Below, piece after piece: positions 8,913 through 18,407 of a DNA stretch of 51,121 bases. Source of the DNA: Dysgonamonadaceae bacterium (GTDB taxonomy: Bacteria > Bacteroidota > Bacteroidia > Bacteroidales > Azobacteroidaceae); contig JAISUN010000040.1 in assembly GCA_031272085.1 (NCBI GenBank), positions 1 to 51,121 on the forward strand, in the 5' to 3' direction. How positions within the stretch are numbered: the stretch's first letter is position 1; every line of letters begins with the position of its first letter. The notes beneath the pieces were generated by a model. It ran no database searches. It saw nothing but the letters and a program-made list of their open reading frames with translations, and was not told where the DNA came from. Both the position numbers and the translations under genes were made by a program.

Positions 8913-10433
8913 ATGAAACGATTTATTTTTTCCATTGCTTTTCTGTTTTTTTCTGTTGCCTTTTTTGCGCTTCCCCCCTCAAAACGGGAATTTCGCGGCG
9001 CGTGGGTGCAGGTTATCGGACAAAATCAATATGCCGGAATGACGCCGCAGCAGATGCGCCGTTACTTCGCAACAATGCTTGACAGCCTCGAAACGCTGAA
9101 TATCAATGCGCTGATTTTTCAGGTTCGCCCCTCGGCCGACGCATTTTATCCTTCGCAATTAGAGCCTTGGAGCCGCTATCTGACCGGAGTTCAGGGCAAA
9201 GCGCCCGACGACGGATTCGACCCTTTGGCCTTTCTCGTTGCCGAAGCGCACAAGCGGAATATGGAGTTTCACGCGTGGCTGAATCCTTACCGGGTTACTG
9301 CTTCGGAATCGGAAACGCTGACAAAAACGCACATTTATTACCGTTATCCCGAACGTTTTGTCAAATACGGCAAGCAGATTTTTTTCAATCCCGGACTGCC
9401 CGAAAACCGGCAATTTATCTGCGACGTAGTCCGCGATATTGTGAGCCGCTACGATATCGACGCCATTCATTTAGACGATTATTTTTATCCATATCCCATT
9501 GCCGGCGAAAAGTTCGACGATGCGGCAAGTTTCCGGAAATACGCTCCAATTCAGGGATTTGAAAAATCGCCCATAGAATTTTGGCGGCGGAACAATGTTA
9601 ATTTACTTATAGAACAGATAAAAAATACAATTATCCTGACCAAGCCCTGGGTGCGCTTCGGAGTAAGTCCTTTCGGCATTTACCGCAACAAAACCAGCAC
9701 CGTGGACGGTTCGGGAAGCAACACCGGCGGACTTCAAAACTACGACGACCTCTATGCCGACATCCTGCTCTGGATGCAGAAAGGCTGGATTGATTACTGC
9801 GTCCCGCAACTTTACTGGCAAATAGGACATCCAAAAGCCGACTACGAAACTCTGGTAAGATGGTGGGGGCAAAACACTTACGGTTGCCATACCTACATCG
9901 GCCAAGATGCGGCAAACGCTGTGCAAACGCAGGATTTGCAAAACTCCTGCGCCAACCAGTTGCCCGCCAAAATGCAGTTGGAGCGCGAAACGCAGCCTCT
10001 GGAAGGGAATTGCTGGTGGTCAGCCTACACTCTGCTGAATAATACCGGCGGAATAGCCGACAGCCTGCGGAATAATTATCAGCGCTATCAGGCTCTGATT
10101 CCGGCATTTACCAACCTTCACAACAAGCGGCCGAAAGATGTTAAATCGCTGAAAGTCGGCCCTTTTGAATCGGGCTATCTGCTGTATTGGAAGCGCAACG
10201 GCGACCCCGCCAATCCCGAAAAGGCGCAGTATTACGTGATTTACTGCTTCCGCGAAAATGAAAAAACTAACCTCGACAACCCTGCAAGGATAGTTGCAAT
10301 CACCAGAAATACAACATTTTACATACATCCTGTGCTTGGCCCCGGAAAGTACAAATTTGTTGTAACTTCGGTTGACCGCTTTCATAATGAATCAAAAAAA
10401 GGAAAAACAAAGAAAATAAAAATGAATTTTTGA
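8913..10433 (+). CDS. Secreted family 10-like glycosyl hydrolase (GHL10 / DUF187 type)
   Basis: Signal peptide; KREFRGAWVQVIGQNQYAGM, NALIFQVRPSADAFYPSQLEPWSRYLTG, HAWLNPYR, DAIHLDDYFYPYPI, FGVSPFGIYRN. Confidence 0.92.
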   Translation: MKRFIFSIAFLFFSVAFFALPPSKREFRGAWVQVIGQNQYAGMTPQQMRRYFATMLDSLETLNINALIFQVRPSADAFYPSQLEPWSRYLTGVQGKAPDDGFDPLAFLVAEAHKRNMEFHAWLNPYRVTASESETLTKTHIYYRYPERFVKYGKQIFFNPGLPENRQFICDVVRDIVSRYDIDAIHLDDYFYPYPIAGEKFDDAASFRKYAPIQGFEKSPIEFWRRNNVNLLIEQIKNTIILTKPWVRFGVSPFGIYRNKTSTVDGSGSNTGGLQNYDDLYADILLWMQKGWIDYCVPQLYWQIGHPKADYETLVRWWGQNTYGCHTYIGQDAANAVQTQDLQNSCANQLPAKMQLERETQPLEGNCWWSAYTLLNNTGGIADSLRNNYQRYQALIPAFTNLHNKRPKDVKSLKVGPFESGYLLYWKRNGDPANPEKAQYYVIYCFRENEKTNLDNPARIVAITRNTTFYIHPVLGPGKYKFVVTSVDRFHNESKKGKTKKIKMNF

Positions 10434-10453
10434 AATATTTTTTTCAAAAAAAC

Positions 10454-10484
10454 TTGCATATTAATTTTAAAGACACTATTTTTG
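10454..10484 (+). promoter_or_regulatory. Bacteroidetes-type promoter for the ATP-grasp operon
   Basis: TTG (10454-10456) - 20 nt - TATTTTTG (10477-10484). Confidence 0.6.
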
Positions 10485-10514
10485 CAGCATAATATTACTA
10501 AAAACAGGATTACT

Positions 10515-11831
10515 ATGACAACATTGATTGAGCAAAGAGACGCGGTGAACAAGTGGCTGGAACGCTACGGGGTAAGATTTGGCGTCTATAAGGGCGGCGT
10601 TTTTCACGAGCAACTTTTCCCGTTTGACCCGATTCCACGCGTTATTAAGCGTAGCGAATGGAATCATATCGAAAAGGGTCTGATTCAGCGAGTCAAGGCC
10701 TTAAACCTCTTTCTTTCAGATATTTATTCGGGAAAACAAATTGTTGCCGACGGCGTAATCCCCGAAGAATTTATCTATTCGTCGAAAGGCTATCTGCCTC
10801 AATGTGAAAACATTACGCCCTCGAAAGGGATTTATACCCACATTTGCGGAATCGACCTCGTGCAGGCTCGCGACGGTTCCTGGATTATTTTAGAAGACAA
10901 TCTGCGAATCCCTTCCGGCGCCTCGTATCCCATTATCGCAAGGACAATTACGCGCAAAGTGTCGCCTCATACTTTCGAGCATAATCATATTGAAGAAAAC
11001 CGCGGTTACATCGACCTGCTGCGCAAAACGATGGATTATGCAAACGTCAATGGCGGACTGGCGGTTATCCTCACCCCGGGTCGTTACAATTCGGCATTTT
11101 TTGAACATTCGTTCCTTGCCGAAAAAACCGGAGCGACACTTGTTTTTCCGGGCGATTTGACGGTCGAAAATGAGAAAGTCTATTACAATGGGCTGTTCAA
11201 TACCCGGCAAAAAGTCGGCGTGATTTACCGCCGCGTGTCCGACGAATTTCTCGACCCGATGGCTTTCGACAAGTCTTCATTGCTGGGAATCCCAAACGTG
11301 ATGCAGGCTTACGCAAAAGGCAACGTGGCGCTGATGAATGCTCCCGGAAACGGCATTGCCGACGACAAGGGACTTTGCTATTTCGTTCCGAAAATGATAG
11401 AATATTATCTGCACGAAACTCCGCTCCTGCAAAACGCTCCAACGTATTTGCCCTATTATCCCGACGACAGGAAATACGTGCTGGAAAACATCCGCAAGTT
11501 GGTTATCAAAGACGTTTCCGAAGCGGGCGGATACGGCGTAATGTTCGGCCGCGATATGGACGAAGAACATTTAGCGAATATCAAACATCTGATTGAAACC
11601 GAGCCGCGCCGCTGGATTGCGCAGGAAGTTATAGATTTTATCGACCTCGAAGTTTTGGAAGGCAGCGGAACTGTCCTCCGCAAGGCCGACCTCCGCGCTT
11701 TCGTGCTTTGCGCCGACGAAATCAGGGTTTGGCACAGCGGACTTACACGTTTTGCCCGCGAGCCCGATTCGTTTGTGGTCAATTCGTCACAGGGCGGCGG
11801 ATTTAAAGATACTTGGGTTGAGAAGAATTGA
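10515..11831 (+). CDS. Circularly permuted type 2 ATP-grasp protein (COG2308-like)
   Basis: RSEWNHIEKGLIQRVKALNLFLSDIYSGKQIVADGVIPEEFIYSSKGYLPQC, GIDLVQARDGSWIILEDNLRIPSGASY, EAGGYGVMFG; start MTTLIEQRD. Confidence 0.93.
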   Translation: MTTLIEQRDAVNKWLERYGVRFGVYKGGVFHEQLFPFDPIPRVIKRSEWNHIEKGLIQRVKALNLFLSDIYSGKQIVADGVIPEEFIYSSKGYLPQCENITPSKGIYTHICGIDLVQARDGSWIILEDNLRIPSGASYPIIARTITRKVSPHTFEHNHIEENRGYIDLLRKTMDYANVNGGLAVILTPGRYNSAFFEHSFLAEKTGATLVFPGDLTVENEKVYYNGLFNTRQKVGVIYRRVSDEFLDPMAFDKSSLLGIPNVMQAYAKGNVALMNAPGNGIADDKGLCYFVPKMIEYYLHETPLLQNAPTYLPYYPDDRKYVLENIRKLVIKDVSEAGGYGVMFGRDMDEEHLANIKHLIETEPRRWIAQEVIDFIDLEVLEGSGTVLRKADLRAFVLCADEIRVWHSGLTRFAREPDSFVVNSSQGGGFKDTWVEKN

Positions 11832-11864
11832 GAATTGAGAATGAAAAATTAATAATAGTGTATT

Positions 11865-12539
11865 ATGGGGGAATTAATTTCAAATACGAAAGCCGAAAAC
11901 CTGTTCTGGCTGGGGCGTTATGTACAGCGGGTTTACATTGTTCTGCACCTGCTGCGGAAATATCGCGACGTGATGATTGACGAAAACGAAGGCGCCTATC
12001 ATTCGTTCTGCGAAAAACTCGGAATAACAGACAATTATGCGTCGAGCGACGAGTTTTTGCACAATTACGTTTACGACAAGGAAAATCCCGATTCGCTGAT
12101 TTCGATGCTGACTTATGCAAGCAATAACGCAACTTTGCTCCGCGAAGAGATAAAAAGCGAAACATTTTCTTATATCTTGCTGTCTATCAGCCATATAGAA
12201 AATTGCGCAAAAGATGCCGACATTGACGCTCTGCAAACTGTAAGCGACTATCTGTTAGCGTTTTGGGGGTCTGTCGATGAGCGTATGTTCAAGCGTGAAC
12301 CTCGGAATATGGTCAAAGCAGGAAAATACCTCGAAGACCTTGATTTGCACGTGCGTTTCGACTATCCGCACGAAAGAATCCTTTATCTCGTGGACAGGCT
12401 CGAAAAGCACGCCGAAAAAGAGAAAGTAATTTTTAACCAGATTCTGCTGTATCAGTTGAAAAGCGAAACTTTGCAGCCCGATTGCGATAAATTGAAAGTT
12501 CTGGATATTTTGAAACACTTATTTGTAGTAAATGGATAA
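11865..12539 (+). CDS. Alpha-E domain-containing protein (COG2307-like)
   Basis: LISNTKAENLFWLGRYVQRVYIVLHLLRKYRDVM; ...NATLLREEIKSETFSYILLSISHIE; position directly after the ATP-grasp gene. Confidence 0.9.
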   Translation: MGELISNTKAENLFWLGRYVQRVYIVLHLLRKYRDVMIDENEGAYHSFCEKLGITDNYASSDEFLHNYVYDKENPDSLISMLTYASNNATLLREEIKSETFSYILLSISHIENCAKDADIDALQTVSDYLLAFWGSVDERMFKREPRNMVKAGKYLEDLDLHVRFDYPHERILYLVDRLEKHAEKEKVIFNQILLYQLKSETLQPDCDKLKVLDILKHLFVVNG

Positions 12540-13338
12540 ACTCGTTGAATACCATTATCTTACAAAAGTTGTTTTTTCGGAAAAGGTACATTCCCACTCG
12601 TTTTTGCTGCGCTGTACGCCTTCGGAAAACGAGTATCAGAAAATAGAAAGCGTCAGCAGCCGTATTGCGCCTGCCGGCGAAGTATTCCGGGCATCCGACT
12701 GCTTCGGAAATACGGTTTATTACGGGATGGCGGGCGAACCTCACGACAGTTTTGAGTTCGGAAGTTCGGGAACAGTCCGCCTGTCGGGTTTATATGCCCT
12801 GAAAGAACCTTTAGCGGGGATTTTCCTGTATCCGTCGGCATTTACTGCGCCCGACAGCGGGATTGCTGCCTTGTTGTCGTCTGTCCGCTTTTCCGCTTCG
12901 GAAACGGTTTCAGAAAAGGTTCTCAAACTTTGCTCCGCCCTGTTTTCCCGAATGGAATATGCGCCCAACTCCACAACCATCGAAACTACCGCAGCCGAGG
13001 CTCTGCGAGCCGGACGCGGGGTTTGCCAGGACTATTCGCACGCGCTCATTTCGCTTTGCCGCCTGTCCGGCATTGCCGCCCGTTATGTTGCTGGATTCAT
13101 TGAGGGCGAAGGCTGCACCCACGCCTGGGTTGAGTATTACGACAAAGACTGCTGGCGGGCTGCCGACCCCACTCACAACCGCTTGATTGAAACGGGTTAT
13201 ATAAAACTTTCGCACGGCCGCGATTTCGACGACTGTTCCATTGAACGCGGAGTATTTTCAGGGGCGGCAAAACAGAGGCTCGAAATAAGCCTGCAAGTTC
13301 AGGAAAAATCTGCCGGCGTCAGCCTGCAAAAGAGTTAA
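12532..13338 (+). CDS. Transglutaminase-like domain protein
   Basis: Catalytic Cys/His/Asp contexts GRGVCQDYSHALISLCRLSGIAARYVAGF, HAWVEYYDKDCWRAADPTHN; overlaps the alpha-E gene by 8 nt. Confidence 0.93.
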   Translation: MDKLVEYHYLTKVVFSEKVHSHSFLLRCTPSENEYQKIESVSSRIAPAGEVFRASDCFGNTVYYGMAGEPHDSFEFGSSGTVRLSGLYALKEPLAGIFLYPSAFTAPDSGIAALLSSVRFSASETVSEKVLKLCSALFSRMEYAPNSTTIETTAAEALRAGRGVCQDYSHALISLCRLSGIAARYVAGFIEGEGCTHAWVEYYDKDCWRAADPTHNRLIETGYIKLSHGRDFDDCSIERGVFSGAAKQRLEISLQVQEKSAGVSLQKS

Positions 13339-13407
13339 ATTAACATTTTTTCGTTTAAAAATGTCAAATTTGGCTGTTTTTTAATAACATTTATCCTTTG
13401 AAAGTGA

Positions 13408-13479
13408 TTTTTTTAACAATTTTAATTGAATGTTAAAAAAAAAATTCGTTCCTTTGTTATCGAATTTGAATGTTAAAAA
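13408..13479. promoter_or_regulatory. Candidate operator region upstream of rprX-like kinase (inverted repeat plus 40-bp-offset direct repeat)
   Basis: TTTTTTTAACA(13408-13418)/TGTTAAAAAAA(13431-13441) inverted repeat; TTGAATGTTAAAAA at 13426-13439 and 13466-13479. Confidence 0.4.
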
Positions 13480-13486
13480 TTAGGAA

Positions 13487-14998
13487 ATGAAAAAGGCCTC
13501 GATTTGGGTACTCGCTTCGATAATGGTTACGGCGTTTCTTGGGCTGCTGATTTTGCAGGCCAACTACGTTCATATTATTATGAATAACCAGAACGAGCAG
13601 TTTAAAGACGCCGTAAAACGCAGTCTGCAACAGGCTTCGCGCGACGTCGAGGACGAAGAAGCATCCAAATTGGTGGGAAAAATCCTGTTCAGCCGGAAAA
13701 CCCGCAAACGCAGCAACATCCCTTCGACTATTCCAAGCCGGACGGTCGAATCCATAGACCCTGTCGATACCGGCAGCGAGTGGCTTTCCACCTCGCCCTC
13801 GAGATTTCCGGGCAGCGATATTACATCGACTTCCCGCTCGCTGCTCGAAACGCTTCTGAATCAGTATCTTTACCACGAAAATTTAGCCTACGATGTGCTT
13901 ATCGCACAGGAAAAAGCGGTTGATTCGCCTATCGACGAGCGGATTGATTTCCGCAAACTCGGACGCTACATCCAGTCGGCCTTGCAGAGCAACGACCTCG
14001 CGCTTTCGTTTTATTATGCGATAACAAACGGTTCAGGCACAATAATTTATAAAAGTCCGGGCTACGATGAAAATACTAAAAAAGAAATTTTTTCGAGGGT
14101 AATTTTCCCGAAAGACCCGCCCGACAAACTCTATCAGATGAAAGTATATTTTCCTGATAAAGAGCAGTTTGTGCTTGGAAACATCAAATATATCGTGCCT
14201 TCGTTCATTTTTACCGGAATTTTGCTGATAGTTTTCATAACCACGCTTTATATCATCCTGAAACAGAAGCGCATATCGGAAATGAAACGCGACTTTATCA
14301 GCAATATGACGCACGAACTGAAAACTCCGGTCGCAAGCATCTCAATCGCAGGCCAAATGCTGAACGACGACAGTATGATAAAAATGCTCGAACAGGCCGA
14401 TTCGCTGCGCAGTTCGCCTTCGTTCAACCGAATAACGAAAACTATCACCGACGAATCGAAACGCCTCACTTTCTTGATTGACAAGGTTTTGCAGATGTCG
14501 CTGATGGACGACAGCAAAATGGCGCTGAAAATCCGCGAACTCGACGCTAACGACCTGCTGATGAAGGTTGCGCAAATTTTCGACATTCAGATAGAGAAAT
14601 GCAAGGGCAAACTCGAACTCGAACTTGACGCAACCGACGCCGGAATTTACGTCGATGAAATGCACTTTACAAACGTGCTTTTCAACCTGATGGAAAACGC
14701 CGTAAAATACCGCCGCCCCGACGTACCGCTGATTCTGACGGCAAGAACCGAAAATGTCGGCGACAACATCCTAATCAGCATCGGCGACAACGGAAGCGGC
14801 ATAAAAAAAGAAAATTTGAAGCAGATTTTCGACCGTTTCTACCGCGTTCATACCGGCAACGTACACAACGTCAAGGGTTTCGGACTTGGCTTGGCCTACG
14901 TCAAGCGGATAATCGACGAACTGAACGGCACAATCCGCGCAGAAAGCGAACCGGGTAAAGGCACTAAATTCACAATTTCCCTGCCTTATGCCCGTTAA
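13487..14998 (+). CDS. rprX: Sensor histidine kinase, RprX-like
   Basis: Two TM segments, HisKA FISNMTHELKTPVASISIAGQML, HATPase GDNGSGIKKENLKQIFDRFYRV...GFGLGLAYVKRI; partner of an RprY-like regulator. Confidence 0.85.
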   Translation: MKKASIWVLASIMVTAFLGLLILQANYVHIIMNNQNEQFKDAVKRSLQQASRDVEDEEASKLVGKILFSRKTRKRSNIPSTIPSRTVESIDPVDTGSEWLSTSPSRFPGSDITSTSRSLLETLLNQYLYHENLAYDVLIAQEKAVDSPIDERIDFRKLGRYIQSALQSNDLALSFYYAITNGSGTIIYKSPGYDENTKKEIFSRVIFPKDPPDKLYQMKVYFPDKEQFVLGNIKYIVPSFIFTGILLIVFITTLYIILKQKRISEMKRDFISNMTHELKTPVASISIAGQMLNDDSMIKMLEQADSLRSSPSFNRITKTITDESKRLTFLIDKVLQMSLMDDSKMALKIRELDANDLLMKVAQIFDIQIEKCKGKLELELDATDAGIYVDEMHFTNVLFNLMENAVKYRRPDVPLILTARTENVGDNILISIGDNGSGIKKENLKQIFDRFYRVHTGNVHNVKGFGLGLAYVKRIIDELNGTIRAESEPGKGTKFTISLPYAR

Positions 14999-15044
14999 TA
15001 AATTATGAAACAGCATATTATATTATAATTAAAAACGACTTATT

Positions 15045-15755
15045 ATGGACGAAAAAGTAAAAATCCTGTTATGCGAAGATGACGAAAGCCTCGGAGGTTT
15101 GCTCCAAGAATTTCTTCAAGCAAAGGGTTACGACGTCGATTTGGCAGCCGATGGCGAAGCAGGCGCAAAAGCGTTTGCCAGCCGGTTTTACGACCTCTGC
15201 CTGCTCGACGTTATGATGCCCAAAAAAGACGGGTTTGAATTGGCAAAAGACATCCGAAAAGTGAACGAGGAAATTCCAATTATCTTCTTGACAGCCAAGG
15301 CGATGAAAGAAGACGTGCTGGAAGGATTCAAAGTCGGAGCCGACGATTACCAGACAAAACCGTTCAGTATGGAAGAACTGCTCCTCCGCATAGAAGCAAT
15401 TCTGCGCCGTATAAACGGCAAAAAAAGCAAGGAAGCGGTTGTCTATAAAATAGGCAAATTCGTTTTCGACACCCAGAAACAGGTGCTTTCCGACGGCAAG
15501 ACGGATACCAAACTTACCACCAAGGAAAACGACCTGCTGGCCTCGCTTTGCACAAATATGAACGGCGTTCTCGACCGCGAATATGCCGTTAATATGATTT
15601 GGAAACCGCATCCCGACTTCTACCAGTTCGCCGCTCGAAGCATGGACGTTTACATCACAAAACTCCGCAAACTGCTTCAAGACGACATTCGCGTCGAGAT
15701 TCTCAACATCCACGGCAAAGGATACAAACTGATTGCGCCCACCGATGAAGATTAG
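15045..15755 (+). CDS. rprY: OmpR-family response regulator, RprY-like
   Basis: MDEKVKILLCEDDESLGGLLQEFLQAKGYDVDLAADGEAG...LLDVMMPKKDGFELAKDIRK...FLTAKAMKEDVLEGFKVGADDYQTKPFSMEELLLRIEAILRR; winged-helix RSMDVYITKLRKLL...NIHGKGYKL. Confidence 0.9.
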   Translation: MDEKVKILLCEDDESLGGLLQEFLQAKGYDVDLAADGEAGAKAFASRFYDLCLLDVMMPKKDGFELAKDIRKVNEEIPIIFLTAKAMKEDVLEGFKVGADDYQTKPFSMEELLLRIEAILRRINGKKSKEAVVYKIGKFVFDTQKQVLSDGKTDTKLTTKENDLLASLCTNMNGVLDREYAVNMIWKPHPDFYQFAARSMDVYITKLRKLLQDDIRVEILNIHGKGYKLIAPTDED

Positions 15756-16560
15756 CGCCGCCGTCTGTCTGTTCCTAATCCTTTCGGTTCCTGCATTCGG
15801 CCAATCGCCGCGGGTGCAGGAACTCTTGGATTCGTCGTTTGTTTACCTCGACCGCAATCAACTCGATTCTGCCGAACTGTATCTGAAAAAAACGCTTCGG
15901 GCCGAGCCTGACAGCCCCATTAATCCGTTCTTGATGAACAATTTAGGCACAATCCAGCGCCGCCTCGGCAAAAAAGACGAGGCCTTGCAGGCTTATACCG
16001 CCGCTCTTGCGCAATATCCCAAAAATCCGACCTTTTTGGAATCGCGTGCCTCGCTATTCGCCGAAATCGGGCAGCCCGGAAATGCAATAATCGACTACAC
16101 AACCTTGCTTGACGAGCGTCCCGACGATGCAGAAGCCCTGTATCAGAGGGGATTACTCTATCTGCAAATGAAAAATTCGGATTTGGCCGAAGCGGATTTC
16201 AACCGTATGCTGACGCTCAATCCCGACGGCTACTACGCCCGTCTGGGGTTTGCTTCGCTTTATAAAATCCGCGGCGATTACGCAGAATCGGAAAAAATTT
16301 ACAATTATCTGATTGACAAAGAGCCGATGCGTCCCGAAACATACGCCGGACGCGCCGAACTGTATCTGCTGCTCGACAAGCCCGGCAAAGCCTCGGCCGA
16401 CGCCACAAACGCAATACGTTTAGCCGGAAGCGGCAACACAAATCCGTATTACTACGTAATCCGCTATCGCGCCAAACTCCTGCTGCACGAAGAAAAATCG
16501 GCTATGCAGGACTTGGAAAAGGCGCGTGGGATGGGGTATACACTTTATTTCCCCTTGTAA
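15745..16560 (+). CDS. Secreted TPR-repeat protein in the rprXY operon
   Basis: Signal peptide MKISAAVCLFLILSVPAFGQ; multiple TPRs; start overlaps rprY stop by 11 nt. Confidence 0.82.
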   Translation: MKISAAVCLFLILSVPAFGQSPRVQELLDSSFVYLDRNQLDSAELYLKKTLRAEPDSPINPFLMNNLGTIQRRLGKKDEALQAYTAALAQYPKNPTFLESRASLFAEIGQPGNAIIDYTTLLDERPDDAEALYQRGLLYLQMKNSDLAEADFNRMLTLNPDGYYARLGFASLYKIRGDYAESEKIYNYLIDKEPMRPETYAGRAELYLLLDKPGKASADATNAIRLAGSGNTNPYYYVIRYRAKLLLHEEKSAMQDLEKARGMGYTLYFPL

Positions 16561-18326
16561 AAATCCTGCAAGACGTAAAATGCTTGCTTCTTGATTCCGT
16601 TGTTGGAAATCAAGCCTTTGCGGTTGAAAAAATCCTGGATGCCGTTCAGTTGGCGGCGGGGCGAATAAAAATCCACCAGAATCCAGGGGCTGCATCCCGA
16701 AAATGCGTCAATCCGGCTGTACATCGCCAAAGTGCGGCGGTATAGTTCGGCCTGGTATTCTTCCGTCCATAGTTCGTTGGACGCTCCGTGCCGTCCCTGC
16801 AATGCTCCTGCCCCAAACTCGCTGATAAACACAGGTTTATCGTAATTTATTTCCCATTGGCGGGTGTTGATGTCGTCGAGCGTGCCGCCGTACCAGCCTA
16901 AATAATTATTGAAACTGATAATATCGACATATTGGCTCATATAATCGTCCACGCGGCTGATATTGTTTCTCGAACCGGTAACTTCCATCGCCATGCTGAT
17001 TAGGCGCGAAGGGTCTTTGGCGCGGGCGAAAGCGGCAAGATTGGCTAAAAAGCGGTCGCGGGCGTCGCTGTGCGGAGTTTCGTTGGCAACCGACCAGATG
17101 ATGATATTGCAGCGGTTTTTGTCGCGTGCAATCATATCGCCGAGTTGCCGTTCGGCATTGGCGTAAGTGCCGGGATTTTCCCAGTGGATAGTCCAGTAAA
17201 CCGGAACTTCCGACCAGACCATAAGTCCCAGCCGTTCGGCTTCGCGCACCATATTTTCGTTGTGCGGATAATGCGCTAAACGCACGAAATTGCAGCCGAG
17301 TTCCTTTGCCCAGCCGAGCAGGATTTTTGCGTCGTCGGGCGACCAGGCCCTGCCCTGTCGGAATGGCGCTTCTTCGTGAATCGAAATGCCTTTCAGGAAA
17401 ATTTTGGATCCGTTGAGCCGGATTTCCTTGCCTGCGGTTTCGATTTGGCGGAAGCCTATTTTATCTTTAATTGCTTTGTTGTCAAGCGAAAGCGTGATGT
17501 CGTAAAGTTTGGGATTTTCTGGCGACCAGAGCGCGGGTTTGGCTTTCAGGCTGATTTCTGCGCGTCCGTCGGAGCCGGTAACGAGCGGCTGTTTCAGTTT
17601 CAATTCGGGAATTTCTATCGTAACAGTCTGTCCTGCAACCGATTTATTCAGTTTTATCCAGCCGGTAATACGGTCGTAGCGGCCTTTTTCCAACTGCAAG
17701 GCATAATCGTCTATAAAAAGTTCCGGGACATCGACCAACAGCACGTCGCGAGTGATTCCGCCATAGTTCCACCAGTCGGCATTGACGGTCGGCACGCCTT
17801 CGGGATGGCGCTCGTTATTAACCCGCACCACGACAAAGTTTGAACCCTCTTTCAGTTTGTCCGTAACATCGAAATTGAAAGGGGTGAAGCCGCCAATATG
17901 AGTTCCTATTTTTTCGCCGTTCAGATAGACGATAGCCTCGTAATTGGCTGCGCCGAAGTAGAGGAAAGTGCGGTTTCCGGGCTTCCGGGCAAACGTGAAA
18001 TCCTTTTTGAACCAGAGCGTCCCTTCGTAGAAGAAAAGTTGGGGATTTCGGGTGTTCCAGTCCGACGGAATCTGCATCAGCGGCGCCGTATCGAAGTTGT
18101 ATTCAACCAAATCCTGCTTGTTTCTCGCCTTCTGATTGCGGAAAAAACCGTTGGGATTTTCTTTCAGGCGGTAGTCGTAAAACCCGTTGTCGAAGGGGTC
18201 GATAATATAATTCCAACTGCCGTTAAGCGACAGATAATCGCGAGCATAGACATTTTGAAGCGTCTGTTCCTGCGCTCCTGCCGCGAGGGGGAGCAATGCG
18301 ATGAGTAAAATCAATGTGTTTTTCAT
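16545..18326 (-). CDS. Glycoside hydrolase family 2 enzyme (beta-glucuronidase-like)
   Basis: Signal peptide; LYFGAANYEAIVYLNGEKIGTHIGGFTPFNFDVT; FLKGISIHEEAPFRQGRAWSPDDAKILLGWAKELGCNFVRLAHYPH; acid/base IIWSVANETP; nucleophile region FISEFGAGA. Confidence 0.93.
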   Translation of the reverse strand: MKNTLILLIALLPLAAGAQEQTLQNVYARDYLSLNGSWNYIIDPFDNGFYDYRLKENPNGFFRNQKARNKQDLVEYNFDTAPLMQIPSDWNTRNPQLFFYEGTLWFKKDFTFARKPGNRTFLYFGAANYEAIVYLNGEKIGTHIGGFTPFNFDVTDKLKEGSNFVVVRVNNERHPEGVPTVNADWWNYGGITRDVLLVDVPELFIDDYALQLEKGRYDRITGWIKLNKSVAGQTVTIEIPELKLKQPLVTGSDGRAEISLKAKPALWSPENPKLYDITLSLDNKAIKDKIGFRQIETAGKEIRLNGSKIFLKGISIHEEAPFRQGRAWSPDDAKILLGWAKELGCNFVRLAHYPHNENMVREAERLGLMVWSEVPVYWTIHWENPGTYANAERQLGDMIARDKNRCNIIIWSVANETPHSDARDRFLANLAAFARAKDPSRLISMAMEVTGSRNNISRVDDYMSQYVDIISFNNYLGWYGGTLDDINTRQWEINYDKPVFISEFGAGALQGRHGASNELWTEEYQAELYRRTLAMYSRIDAFSGCSPWILVDFYSPRRQLNGIQDFFNRKGLISNNGIKKQAFYVLQDFYKGK

Positions 18327-18407
18327 ATCTCAATAACCTTTGTTTACAAGCCTCAAAAGTACAATAATTTTCTTTATTTTCAGTTTAAATGTATGAATAT
18401 TTTAACA

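Noticed and set aside
10424-10452. AT-only inverted repeat TTTTTGAAA/TTTCAAAAA after the GHL10 gene
   Set aside because: Very AT-rich and weak; overlaps the -33 region of the next promoter, so not called as a terminator.
15069-15713. 214-aa minus-strand ORF
   Set aside because: Antisense shadow ORF of the rprY-like gene; the sense frame has unambiguous receiver and winged-helix motifs.
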